Below, piece by piece: positions 1-5,556 of a DNA stretch of 6,811 nucleotides; position 1 is the stretch's first letter, and each line of letters begins with the position of its first letter. A program made the translations under genes and the position numbers. The notes below the pieces were generated by a model, which saw only the letters and a program-made list of their open reading frames with translations, was not told the DNA's origin and made no database searches. The stretch spans positions 1-6,811 of the forward strand of contig WQZT01000090.1 of assembly GCA_009780595.1 (NCBI GenBank). Reading direction: 5' to 3'. Origin of the DNA: Treponema sp. Lineage in GTDB: Bacteria; Spirochaetota; Spirochaetia; Treponematales; Breznakiellaceae.

Positions 1-359
1 GTAAAAGCCGCGCGCCGGCCGGATGCATCGAGAAACGCCAGAAGCCCCTCGATGCTGGAAAACTCCATTCGCGCAGAAATTATCACATCGCGGGCATCCT
101 GCCGTGAGGAACACGAAACCAGGCGCATATCGGGCAACCTATCGATTGTGCGCTGAAAATCCGCCTGCCCGACCGGAATTGTGTTCCAACGTTCGTTACC
201 GTCAAGCCTTCCCAGCGCATCCAGCGCCTGCGAAACGCGGTATTCAAGCGCGATAGTTCCAGAACCGTTTGCGTTAAGCGTAATATCCGCGCTGACCCCG
301 AAACAGGAAGTTAGCAGCATAGCAAAGAGCAGCAGAAAAACAGTAGTCAGCTTTCTCAT
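1..359 (-). CDS. Putative lipoprotein, N-terminal part (runs off the left edge)
   Basis: The frame opens with ATG at 359 and stays open to base 1, giving 119 visible codons; the C-terminus lies outside the window. The N-terminus is a lipoprotein signal: MRK, a hydrophobic stretch (TVFLLLFAMLL), then the lipobox L16-T-S-C19, so Cys19 should be lipidated after signal peptidase II cleavage. The mature part starts with a glycine/asparagine-rich stretch (NANGSGT) followed by an alpha/beta-looking segment; I do not recognise a family with confidence. The start is well supported: GGAGGAG (374-368) sits 8 nt upstream of the ATG. That ribosome site lies in the last codons of the DUF503 gene, only 2 nt separate the two genes, and they are almost certainly co-transcribed and perhaps translationally coupled. 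Being a lipoprotein is fairly sure; its role is unknown. Confidence 0.85.
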   Translation of the reverse strand, partial: MRKLTTVFLLLFAMLLTSCFGVSADITLNANGSGTIALEYRVSQALDALGRLDGNERWNTIPVGQADFQRTIDRLPDMRLVSCSSRQDARDVIISARMEFSSIEGLLAFLDASGRRAAF

Positions 360-361
360 CG

Positions 362-649
362 TTAAAACTCCTCCGAATAAATACTAACGTCATGGATACG
401 CACCGGAATTTCCCGTTCAATCATCTGAAACGCCTTGCGCAGAACCGATTCTCCAAAGTCGCGGGAGTTTGAAACCAGCGCAGCGCCAACCTGCCCAAAA
501 GACAGCGAATCTTGCAGGTCAACCTCCGCCGCGCTCATGCGGAAACGGCGCTGGAGCTTGTCCTTCATCGAGAGGATGATGCGCCGCTTTTCCTTTATGC
601 TGTCCACTTCCGGGATTTCAAATATCACCTGGAGCATAGAAACAATCAT
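362..649 (-). CDS. DUF503 / YlxP-like small protein
   Basis: This is a 95-aa protein matching the DUF503 (YlxP-like) family pattern. It has an N-terminal strand (MIVSMLQVIFEIP), the typical S-I-K-E-K-R-R segment leading a helix, and a central AAEVDLQDS stretch. An AALVSN strand and a final helix ending in RIHDVSIYSEEF follow. The family has a ferredoxin-like fold and often lies near rbfA/infB in other bacteria; its function is not firmly known. I start at ATG 649 because family members begin with M-I-V-x-x-L at this point and the length then matches. The frame stays open to an ATG at 775, but the extra 42 residues are basic and family-unlike. No Shine-Dalgarno site is visible before 649; a second ATG at 637 is possible. 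A candidate promoter lies just upstream (684-689 and 661-666), which would give an almost leaderless mRNA. The lipoprotein gene follows after 2 nt. Confidence 0.85.
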   Translation of the reverse strand: MIVSMLQVIFEIPEVDSIKEKRRIILSMKDKLQRRFRMSAAEVDLQDSLSFGQVGAALVSNSRDFGESVLRKAFQMIEREIPVRIHDVSIYSEEF

Positions 650-660
650 ACGTACACTAG

Positions 661-689
661 AGTATACATCAACACGCTTGCTTTGCGAA
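661..689 (-). promoter_or_regulatory. Candidate sigma70 promoter for the DUF503-lipoprotein pair
   Basis: On the minus strand TTCGCA (689-684) is followed by a 17-nt spacer and TATACT (666-661), matching consensus at 4/6 and 5/6. Transcription would start near 654, only about 5 nt before the ATG at 649, so the mRNA would be almost leaderless. That agrees with the lack of a Shine-Dalgarno sequence there, but a chance match is possible. Confidence 0.35.
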
Positions 690-786
690 GTATGCGGCGC
701 GGCGTGCGATGCGAATTTATATAGTGCACCACGAAACCTTGCGGCTATTTTTTTGAACTTGCGTTTAGCTTTCATGAACAGGGCTG

Positions 787-815
787 TTGACCTTTTCCAA
801 CCATACCAGTATAAT
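787..815 (+). promoter_or_regulatory. Strong sigma70 promoter of the tRNA-Pro / pseudouridine synthase unit
   Basis: TTGACC at 787-792, a spacer of exactly 17 nt, and a perfect TATAAT at 810-815. The expected transcription start is about 821-823, 5 to 7 nt before the mature 5' end of the tRNA at 828. Strong, near-consensus promoters are typical of stable-RNA genes. No other good promoter is seen before the downstream protein gene. Confidence 0.85.
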
Positions 816-827
816 GGGGTACGTTTT

Positions 828-900
828 CGGGTGGTAGGATAGAGGCTATTCCGCTGGGTTCGGGACTCAGAAATCGCGGGTTCGACTCCCGCCCGCCCGA
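828..900 (+). tRNA. tRNA-Pro (anticodon CGG)
   Basis: The 73 nt fold into a full cloverleaf. The acceptor CGGGTGG (828-834) pairs with CCGCCCG (893-899) with one G-U. The D arm is GGAT/TTCC with an AGAGGCTA loop containing G18-G19. The anticodon stem is CTGGG/CTCAG with loop TTCGGGA (859-865), anticodon CGG at 861-863, followed by G37. The variable loop has 5 nt, and the T arm is GCGGG-TTCGACT-CCCGC (876-892). C1-G72 and discriminator A73 (base 900) are the classical bacterial tRNA-Pro identity bases, supporting the anticodon call; it would read CCG codons. The only flaw is a U13-U22 mismatch at the top of the D stem. No 3' CCA is encoded (TGA follows), so CCA must be added after processing. 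No terminator follows before the next gene. Confidence 0.93.
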
Positions 901-916
901 TGAGAGTGCTAGTACA

Positions 917-1903
917 ATGTTGCTTACTTTAACCGCAGGCGCGGACGACGACGGGCGCAGGCTTGACCGCATTCTCAGGAAGGCGGTGCGCGAGTTGCCC
1001 CTTTCGGCGATCCATCGGCTTTTACGACAGGGGTGCGTCTGCATAAACGGGAATCCCGCGCAAGCGAACAGCCGCATACGGGCAGGGCAGATAATCACCA
1101 TACCGGAACTTTCGCTGCCGCGCCTGAAAAGAGAAGCCACGCACGGGCAGCCGGATTGCTCTAGTGCTCCGGCACATGTACCTTGCAAGCTTGAAATTCT
1201 CTTTGAAGGTGCAGGGCTTTTAATTCTCAACAAACCTGCGGGCGTGGCAGCGCACGGTGAACACTCGCTTGAAACGCTGGCGCTTTCCTACCTTACGCCC
1301 CGCCTTCCCCCTTCCCTGTCGTTTAAGCCCGGCCCCCTCCATCGGCTCGATAAACCTAGTTCTGGCGTTATTGCGTTTTCGGCAGACCTGCGCGGCGCTC
1401 AAGTTTTCAGCGCGATGATGCGGGAGCGGCGAATAAAAAAGTTTTACCTTGCGGTGGTCTGCGGTTATATTGATAAAGACGAAGTGTGGCAGGATGAATT
1501 ACGGCGGGATAGGAACTTACAAAAAACGTTTGCCACTGAGAGCAATTGCCAGAATGCTAACGGCGTAGACGCTGACAGCAAGAGGGCGCTTACGCGGGTA
1601 AAGCCGCTTGCACAGGGCGACAATTGCACATTGATTCTGGCGGAAATCGAAACTGGCAGGTCTCACCAGATACGCGCTCAGGCTGCCGCCCGCAGACATC
1701 CTCTGCTGTACGACAAAAAGTACGGTGGCGGAACTGCGAAAGGCGGCGGCTTTCTGCTCCACGCATGGCGCATGGAATTCCCGAAAGACGCCGCCCTCAC
1801 TGATGTGCCGACTTGCATTCAAGCCCCTATCCCTGATTACTTCACAGCACAAATACAAAAACTATTCGGCAAAAATGCTATCACACTAGTAACACGGTAT
1901 TAG
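917..1903 (+). CDS. RluA-family pseudouridine synthase (S4 domain, RluC/RluD type)
   Basis: A 328-aa RNA pseudouridine synthase, which isomerises uridine to pseudouridine in structured RNA in the cytoplasm. An N-terminal S4-like RNA-binding domain (about 14-64, with LDRILRKAVRELP and VCINGNPA) is followed by the catalytic domain. That domain has LNKPAGVAAHG (104-114) and the motif H142-R-L-D145-K-P-S-S-G, where Asp145 is the catalytic aspartate. It then has KKFYLAVVCG (174-183) and GRSHQIRAQAA (247-257) leading into LLYDKKYGG. S4 plus catalytic domain is the RluC/RluD layout, whose known substrates are in 23S rRNA; the exact target cannot be read here. ATG 917 is preceded by GAGAG (902-906) at 10 nt. 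The gene begins 16 nt after the tRNA-Pro with no terminator between, so it probably uses the tRNA promoter. Its stop overlaps the convergent barrel gene by 4 bp. Confidence 0.93.
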   Translation: MLLTLTAGADDDGRRLDRILRKAVRELPLSAIHRLLRQGCVCINGNPAQANSRIRAGQIITIPELSLPRLKREATHGQPDCSSAPAHVPCKLEILFEGAGLLILNKPAGVAAHGEHSLETLALSYLTPRLPPSLSFKPGPLHRLDKPSSGVIAFSADLRGAQVFSAMMRERRIKKFYLAVVCGYIDKDEVWQDELRRDRNLQKTFATESNCQNANGVDADSKRALTRVKPLAQGDNCTLILAEIETGRSHQIRAQAAARRHPLLYDKKYGGGTAKGGGFLLHAWRMEFPKDAALTDVPTCIQAPIPDYFTAQIQKLFGKNAITLVTRY

Positions 1904-2442
1904 AACCAGAAGCGGATGCCTAAGTCGCCTTGCCAACCGCCTCCAAGCCCGCTTGTGCTACGATCTCCACTCCAAAAGTAAAAGCCCACGCTTGGAGCAA
2001 CATCGATAAACACTTCAAAGAAATTGACCGGCATCCATGAAAGCCCGATGGGAAGGCGAACGCCAAAGTCAAGCAAATTGGAAGAGAATCCGTTAGAACT
2101 TCGCCAGAAGCCAGCGTAGCCGCCGACCCCTAAAAACCAGCTAAGTCCTGCTTCCTGCACGAGATAGTCGTGCTTCAGGAAATAATCTCCGGTTACATTG
2201 AAACCGAAGTGCGTGTGGTCGCCGAACTCCCAATTAAAAACGTTTGCGTAAATTCCCCAATAGATGGGCAACGTAGACGTTTTCAAAAACAGACTCAAGC
2301 CCGAACCAGGATCGCCGCGATCGCTATCCCAATTCCCGCCATACTGAAACCCTGCACCAACGCCCAACTTGTTGGGATGTTGGGCGAATGCTCCTGCTGA
2401 CAAACCTACTGCCAGCGCCAAAACTAGTACCGCTTTCTTCAT
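1900..2442 (-). CDS. Small outer-membrane beta-barrel protein (possibly DUF3996-like)
   Basis: A 180-aa exported protein. Residues 1-20 form a clean Sec signal peptide (MKK, hydrophobic core VLVLALAVGLSAG, AFA before Q21). The mature 160 aa show alternating hydrophobic/polar strands rich in Gly and aromatics (LGVGAGFQYGG, HFGFNVTGDYF, WFLGVGGYAGF, LLDFGVRLPIGLSW, FFEVFIDVAPSVGFYF). They end in LGIRFWF, a C-terminal aromatic as used for insertion by the Bam machinery. The pattern recalls small spirochaetal barrels annotated as DUF3996, but that family call is from memory. The start is ATG 2442 because GGAGG (2455-2451) lies 8 nt upstream and the signal peptide begins there. The frame extends to 2526, but those 28 residues are read through an inverted repeat. 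The leader carries that repeat. The stop overlaps the pseudouridine synthase stop. It is divergent from the Rrf2 gene. Confidence 0.85.
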   Translation of the reverse strand: MKKAVLVLALAVGLSAGAFAQHPNKLGVGAGFQYGGNWDSDRGDPGSGLSLFLKTSTLPIYWGIYANVFNWEFGDHTHFGFNVTGDYFLKHDYLVQEAGLSWFLGVGGYAGFWRSSNGFSSNLLDFGVRLPIGLSWMPVNFFEVFIDVAPSVGFYFWSGDRSTSGLGGGWQGDLGIRFWF

Positions 2443-2449
2443 GAGAAAT

Positions 2450-2455
2450 GCCTCC
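2450..2455 (-). promoter_or_regulatory. Ribosome binding site that fixes the barrel gene start
   Basis: GGAGGC on the minus strand lies about 8 nt before ATG 2442. It rules in the shorter protein with an intact signal peptide and argues against the longer frame beginning at 2526. Confidence 0.8.
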
Positions 2456-2468
2456 AAAAAATTTTTAA

Positions 2469-2527
2469 ATTGAGCCTTTTTCAAAACTCGTGAGCGCGAA
2501 CCTTGTGCTGTACGAAAAAGGCTCAAT
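2469..2527. repeat. Perfect 14-bp inverted repeat (59-bp element) in the barrel gene leader
   Basis: ATTGAGCCTTTTTC (2469-2482) and GAAAAAGGCTCAAT (2514-2527) are perfect reverse complements separated by 31 nt. Inside, AGCGC (2493-2497) and GTGCT (2505-2509) can form a smaller hairpin, fully paired with one G-U if read as plus-strand RNA and with one A-C mismatch if read as minus-strand RNA. In the barrel gene mRNA the stem ends about 26 nt before the ATG and is followed by an A/U-rich stretch and the Shine-Dalgarno site. It could be a 5' stabilising stem-loop, a translational control element or a small repeat with terminal inverted repeats. No flanking target duplication is visible. Confidence 0.85.
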
Positions 2528-2535
2528 GTGCTTAC

Positions 2536-2564
2536 TTTAAAGCTTAGAACTTTTTTTATTTGAA
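2536..2564 (-). promoter_or_regulatory. Weak candidate promoter for the outer-membrane barrel gene
   Basis: On the minus strand TTCAAA (2564-2559), 17 nt, TTTAAA (2541-2536), each matching consensus at 4/6. An alternative is TTGCAT (2569-2564), 17 nt, TAAGCT (2546-2541). Both put the transcription start around 2529-2534, immediately before the 14-bp inverted repeat, so the stem would be at the very 5' end of the mRNA. The region is A/T-rich, so chance matches are likely. Confidence 0.3.
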
Positions 2565-2587
2565 TGCAAGAAAAACACGAAAAATTC

Positions 2588-2597
2588 CGATATATCG
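2588..2597. repeat. 10-bp palindrome in the divergent intergenic region
   Basis: CGATATATCG is a perfect self-complementary sequence, upstream of both divergent genes. It may be a regulator site or chance. Confidence 0.3.
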
Positions 2598-2614
2598 CTC
2601 GCCCCCCTTTTATA

Positions 2615-2626
2615 ATTTTGCAAAAT
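2615..2626. promoter_or_regulatory. Candidate operator palindrome over the -35 of the Rrf2 gene
   Basis: ATTTTGCAAAAT is a perfect 12-bp palindrome that covers the -35 hexamer of the Rrf2 gene promoter. A dimer bound here would block RNA polymerase. That it is an operator is inferred from position alone. Confidence 0.35.
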
Positions 2627-2645
2627 ATAATAGCATTATTATAAT
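2618..2645 (+). promoter_or_regulatory. Sigma70 promoter of the Rrf2 regulator operon
   Basis: TTGCAA (2618-2623), a 16-nt spacer, and a perfect TATAAT (2640-2645), with the ATG at 2674. The predicted start is near 2652, leaving a leader of about 22 nt that contains AAGGA (2664-2668) 5 nt before the ATG. Two more TATAAT hexamers (2611-2616 and 2626-2631) occur, but neither has a convincing -35. Confidence 0.65.
2626..2643. promoter_or_regulatory. Candidate operator palindrome over the -10 of the Rrf2 gene
   Basis: TATAATA and TATTATA (2626-2632 and 2637-2643) are perfect inverted arms around GCAT, overlapping the spacer and most of the -10. Rrf2 proteins bind as dimers to A/T-rich palindromes and many repress their own genes, so autoregulation here is plausible. 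In such A/T-rich DNA the palindrome could be chance. Confidence 0.4.
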
Positions 2646-2673
2646 CTACTAGATAAACAGAAAAAGGATTTGA

Positions 2674-3111
2674 ATGAAAATAACTACACGTGGGCGCTAT
2701 GCGCTTCGAGCATCTTTAGCGCTGGCAAGGTTGGGGAAAAGCGGAAAGCCGGTTTCTATACACACCCTGTCAGAGCAAGAAAGCATTTCTTCTGTCTTTT
2801 TAGAACAGATTTTTTTCAGACTTAGGAAAGCCGGAATTGTCGAATCTACCAGAGGGCCAGGCGGCGGATTTTGCTTTGCCCTGCCGCTGGAAGAAATCAC
2901 GGTCAGGCAGATAATTGACGCAGCGGGAGAAAACCTTGATCTGACCTCCTGCTTCAAGCGTCACGAAGATTGCAAATATTCCGGAACGTGCTCAGCGCAC
3001 GATATTTGGGACAATCTTTCCGGGCTTATCAACAATTACTTCGATGGCATTACTCTAGCTGCTATATTGAAAGAATCTGCATCGAAAAAACCTGCGGAAA
3101 TACAACTGTAA
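2674..3111 (+). CDS. Rrf2-family transcriptional regulator with [2Fe-2S] ligand set
   Basis: A 145-aa cytoplasmic DNA-binding protein. The N-terminus MKITTRGRYALRASLALA is the family hallmark. The winged helix-turn-helix follows (about 28-70): SIHTLSEQESISSVFLEQIFFRLRKAG and then the wing STRGPGGGFCFA. Three cysteines, C93, C100 and C106, plus H109 lie in the region that holds the cluster in IscR (Cys92/98/104 and His107). C106 to H109 has the same three-residue offset, so a redox-, iron- or NO-sensing [2Fe-2S] cluster is likely. The first spacing is Cys-X6-Cys, one longer than IscR, so it should not be called IscR or NsrR on sequence alone. No isc/suf/nif gene lies beside it. It has its own promoter (2618-2645) with palindromes suggesting autoregulation. 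The downstream membrane protein follows after 12 nt in the same transcript. Confidence 0.93.
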   Translation: MKITTRGRYALRASLALARLGKSGKPVSIHTLSEQESISSVFLEQIFFRLRKAGIVESTRGPGGGFCFALPLEEITVRQIIDAAGENLDLTSCFKRHEDCKYSGTCSAHDIWDNLSGLINNYFDGITLAAILKESASKKPAEIQL

Positions 3112-3123
3112 GATAGGGCGTAC

Positions 3124-4650
3124 ATGAAACGGCACATTCAGGACACAAAAGCGTACGAAAGCATAATCGGAACATTTAAAAAACACAAAAGCGGCATTAC
3201 GCTTGCCGATGTAGCGGCGGGGACGGGCTTGGGGCTTAACCGTGTGCGGGAATTAGTTCCCGTCGCCGCAGATGAATATTCGGCGCGTTTGGAAGTTACC
3301 CAGTCTGGGGAGATTTTGTACTCGTTCCCGCACGGTTTTTCCAGCCGCTACCGGGGGATTGCCCCAGCATGCAGACGCGGCTTTACTGCCCTTGCGCGTT
3401 TTGCCGTTGCCGCAGGGAAACTGCTCTTTAAAGCGTGGATTATGGTGATGTTGATAGGCTACTTCGTGCTGTTTATCGCCATTGCCCTTGCCGCCCTTGT
3501 TCTTTCGATGACGGCGAAAAATAACCGCAACAGCAGCGGGCATGGCGGCGGCGGAATGAACGCCTCGTTCGGCATTTTTAACCTTATTATACGCATTTGG
3601 TTCTATTCGGAGCTTTTGGGTACAGGCCGCCGCTCAAGCTGGCAGGGCGGAGGCTGGGATGCTCGCTCAAGCGCCCCCAAAAAGAAAGGTCGCCCCCTGC
3701 ATAAAGCGATTTTCTCCTTTGTCTTTGGCGATGACGACCCAAATCTCCAGCGCCAGATGCTTGAGAAAAAAGAATTTCTCGCCTACATACGCAAACGCCG
3801 GGGCGTAGTTTCCCTGCCGGAACTTATGATCCTCGCCGGGAAAAACAGCCAAAGCGCTGAAAGCCAGATAGCCAGCTTGTGCGCCGAGTTTGGCGGCAGT
3901 CCTGAAGTTACCGAAGAAGGCACTATTGTTTACCGTTTTGACGAAATACTCATCAGCAGCGCGGCATCCGGCACAAATACGGGCGCGGCGGCAACGCCGT
4001 CGGCTGTGCCGTTATACAAAAAGCTGCGCGTTTTCTCCAGCAACCCGCAAAAACTCAACGTCTGGTTTGCGCTCATTAACGGGGTAAATCTCCTTTTTGG
4101 CAGTTACTTTCTGTACAATGCTTCGGCTATCGGCGTAATTCTCACCGAAGAAGCTCTGCAAGCGGCGGGAATGTACGGAATGGTGTATTACTTCTTGCAT
4201 GCGGCGGGTGCAAATCCCATGCCTATCATTCAAATTGGTTTGGGGCTGATTCCCCTGCTATTTTCTGCGTTCTTCTGGCTTATCCCCGCGCTCCGCTCGG
4301 TACTGCTGAAAAAAGAAAACGAAACTATCCGCATGGACAACTTTCGCGGTTTTTTCTTCAGCCGTATCTGGACATCTCCTGAAGGCTTTCAGCCCGCCAG
4401 TGTTGAACCCCACGAAAATGAGTGCCGCCCCCGCAACCTTGCGGCGGCAAAAAACACCGCGCTGAAGGAAATGAGCGCATACTCAATGCCGGACGTTACC
4501 ATGGAGCAAGAAAGCGGACATTCTACCGAAAGCGAGGTTTTTACCTTCAGCGCTCTGTGCCGCGAGAAAGATGCCCTTGAAACATACCGCCGCACCGTTG
4601 ACACCACAAAAGCCATGCCTGGTGAAACCGTTTTCGACAGTGGCGTTTAA
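3124..4650 (+). CDS. Multi-pass membrane protein with duplicated winged-helix-like module and FGDDDPN motif
   Basis: A 508-aa protein. Residues about 11-72 look like a small winged-helix module ending EVTQSGEILYSFP. A strong membrane helix follows (about 104-128), then a Gly-rich loop, a shorter hydrophobic segment (148-161) and a basic Gly/Trp linker. Next comes IFSFVFGDDDPN (196-207), then a second module (about 217-275) ending EVTEEGTIVYRF. Further membrane segments lie at about 313-338 and 366-392, with a possible one at 348-361; the last 110 residues are polar. The two modules align over their ends, indicating internal duplication. From memory, cyanobacterial and plant plastid membrane proteins have the same order and a VFGDGDPN-like motif, one annotated in Arabidopsis as iron-sulphur-cluster related; I cannot verify this. 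AGGG (3115-3118) precedes ATG by 5 nt. The 12-nt gap to the Rrf2 gene implies an operon and possible Fe-S control. Function unknown. Confidence 0.85.
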   Translation: MKRHIQDTKAYESIIGTFKKHKSGITLADVAAGTGLGLNRVRELVPVAADEYSARLEVTQSGEILYSFPHGFSSRYRGIAPACRRGFTALARFAVAAGKLLFKAWIMVMLIGYFVLFIAIALAALVLSMTAKNNRNSSGHGGGGMNASFGIFNLIIRIWFYSELLGTGRRSSWQGGGWDARSSAPKKKGRPLHKAIFSFVFGDDDPNLQRQMLEKKEFLAYIRKRRGVVSLPELMILAGKNSQSAESQIASLCAEFGGSPEVTEEGTIVYRFDEILISSAASGTNTGAAATPSAVPLYKKLRVFSSNPQKLNVWFALINGVNLLFGSYFLYNASAIGVILTEEALQAAGMYGMVYYFLHAAGANPMPIIQIGLGLIPLLFSAFFWLIPALRSVLLKKENETIRMDNFRGFFFSRIWTSPEGFQPASVEPHENECRPRNLAAAKNTALKEMSAYSMPDVTMEQESGHSTESEVFTFSALCREKDALETYRRTVDTTKAMPGETVFDSGV

Positions 4651-4658
4651 CACTCACT

Positions 4659-4689
4659 GATTACGATTCATTCATCGATTACGATTCAT
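4659..4689. repeat. 13-bp direct repeat at the end of the lipoprotein gene
   Basis: GATTACGATTCAT occurs at 4659-4671 and 4677-4689, an 18-bp period with a 5-bp gap (TCATC). The second copy contains the lipoprotein stop codon; the first lies between the convergent genes. On the lipoprotein strand the copies are in frame, so the repeat duplicates a GAATCGTAA (Glu-Ser-stop) end. The rest of 4651-4678 shows no terminator-like hairpin. Confidence 0.8.
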
Positions 4690-5500
4690 CAGGAAGTCGA
4701 AAAACATGGATCATAGCCGGCGTACTGTAGACATTTGAAAACGTACCGGAACTCATACCCACCGCCACGATAAACATCGCCGCGTAGGTATAACGGCGCT
4801 CAGCGGCGACAATGCCGCTTCTGTCTGCCACGTCAGCGTTAATCCGCAGATTGATGTTTTCACTGCTTCTCAATTCCGGGCTGTTTATAAAACGCCGGTG
4901 TTCCGGTTGCGGGGCAAACGCACCAATCCCCTGATGGCTGTTGGCGCGCAATAAGTTATACACCTGCCGATTGGGATTTGTCGACGACCCGATACGCATC
5001 ACAGGAATTCTCCCAGTAGTGAAATCAAAATCAAATTCTATAATTCTTTCCCCAACCGAACGGGCAAAAAACTCCCTTCCCAGCACTTGGGTAATATCAT
5101 AATTTTCAAGGGCAAGGTAACGGAACTGCCTGCCTGAAAACACGTTGTGCATATTCTCGCCGATTAACTCTTCGTTATCAATACGAGGATGAATATTTAA
5201 AAAATCGCTATTGAGAGTGGGATTTATCACGCTGAATGTGTGATTATCGCCGATTGTTGTAGGCGATGGGTTTACACTGCTTACATAAATACGGTAAAAA
5301 ATAACAAAATTGGTAAACGCTGAACCATCATCGGGGGTAGGATACGAGCGAAGGTCTACTATCGAACGCTCGCTAAAACTCTGGGTTATAACCGCCTGCG
5401 GAACCGGATCGATAAAAGGTTCCCCCACTAAAAGCCCGCAGGCCCCCAAAAGGGAAATGGCGAGAATACTGCAAACAATTCCAAAAAGTTTTTTATGCAC
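4679..5500 (-). CDS. Putative lipoprotein of unknown function
   Basis: A 273-aa protein with a lipoprotein signal: MHKK, a hydrophobic stretch (LFGIVCSILAISLLGA) and the lipobox L18-G-A-C21, so Cys21 should be lipidated. The mature part is mostly predicted strand and loop (FTNFVIFYRIYVSS, RFRYLALENYDIT-like patches, YTYAAMFIVAVGMS near the end) without repeats, membrane helices or a motif I recognise. The start is a GTG at 5500: an in-frame TGA lies four codons upstream and no ATG fits, so GTG is forced. The purine-rich GGGGGAAG lies very close to the start, so initiation may be modest. The gene lies 56 nt after the TPR membrane protein gene on the same strand and is probably the last gene of that operon. 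It looks more A/T-rich than the TPR gene. It ends 28 nt from the convergent membrane protein gene. Confidence 0.85.
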   Translation of the reverse strand: MHKKLFGIVCSILAISLLGACGLLVGEPFIDPVPQAVITQSFSERSIVDLRSYPTPDDGSAFTNFVIFYRIYVSSVNPSPTTIGDNHTFSVINPTLNSDFLNIHPRIDNEELIGENMHNVFSGRQFRYLALENYDITQVLGREFFARSVGERIIEFDFDFTTGRIPVMRIGSSTNPNRQVYNLLRANSHQGIGAFAPQPEHRRFINSPELRSSENINLRINADVADRSGIVAAERRYTYAAMFIVAVGMSSGTFSNVYSTPAMIHVFRLPDES

Positions 5501-5530
5501 CTTCCCCCATCACCCGGCTTGTCAAATCTA

Positions 5531-5543
5531 AAACGTAACGTTT
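5531..5543. repeat. Short palindrome between the TPR and lipoprotein genes
   Basis: AAACGT-A-ACGTTT is a perfect 6-bp inverted repeat around one central base, in the 56-bp gap between two co-directional genes. With a 1-nt loop it cannot be a good hairpin or terminator; if functional, a protein-binding site is more likely. Confidence 0.3.
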
Positions 5544-5556
5544 GTAATAGCCGTAC

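Noticed and set aside
650..775. 42-residue N-terminal extension of the DUF503 protein
   Set aside because: DUF503 proteins begin at the M-I-V motif; the extension is basic and low in family-like features and has no ribosome site at 775.
772..1233. Minus-strand open frame with GGRESNPRFLSPEPSG near its end
   Set aside because: This peptide is the well-known artefact of translating a tRNA gene backwards. The frame covers the tRNA-Pro and the start of the pseudouridine synthase on the opposite strand.
2443..2526. 28-residue N-terminal extension of the barrel protein
   Set aside because: It would put residues in front of a clean signal peptide, is read through the inverted repeat, and ignores the GGAGG site before ATG 2442.
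2469..2527. The inverted repeat as a Rho-independent terminator
   Set aside because: The stems are only moderately GC and the loop is 31 nt. On the plus side no T-run follows. On the minus side the T-rich stretch is interrupted by A residues and lies between the promoter and the ribosome site of the gene.
2602..2611. C6/T4 homopolymer run upstream of the Rrf2 promoter as a phase-variation tract
   Set aside because: Six C residues are short for slippage control and the tract is not placed within a promoter spacer or reading frame.
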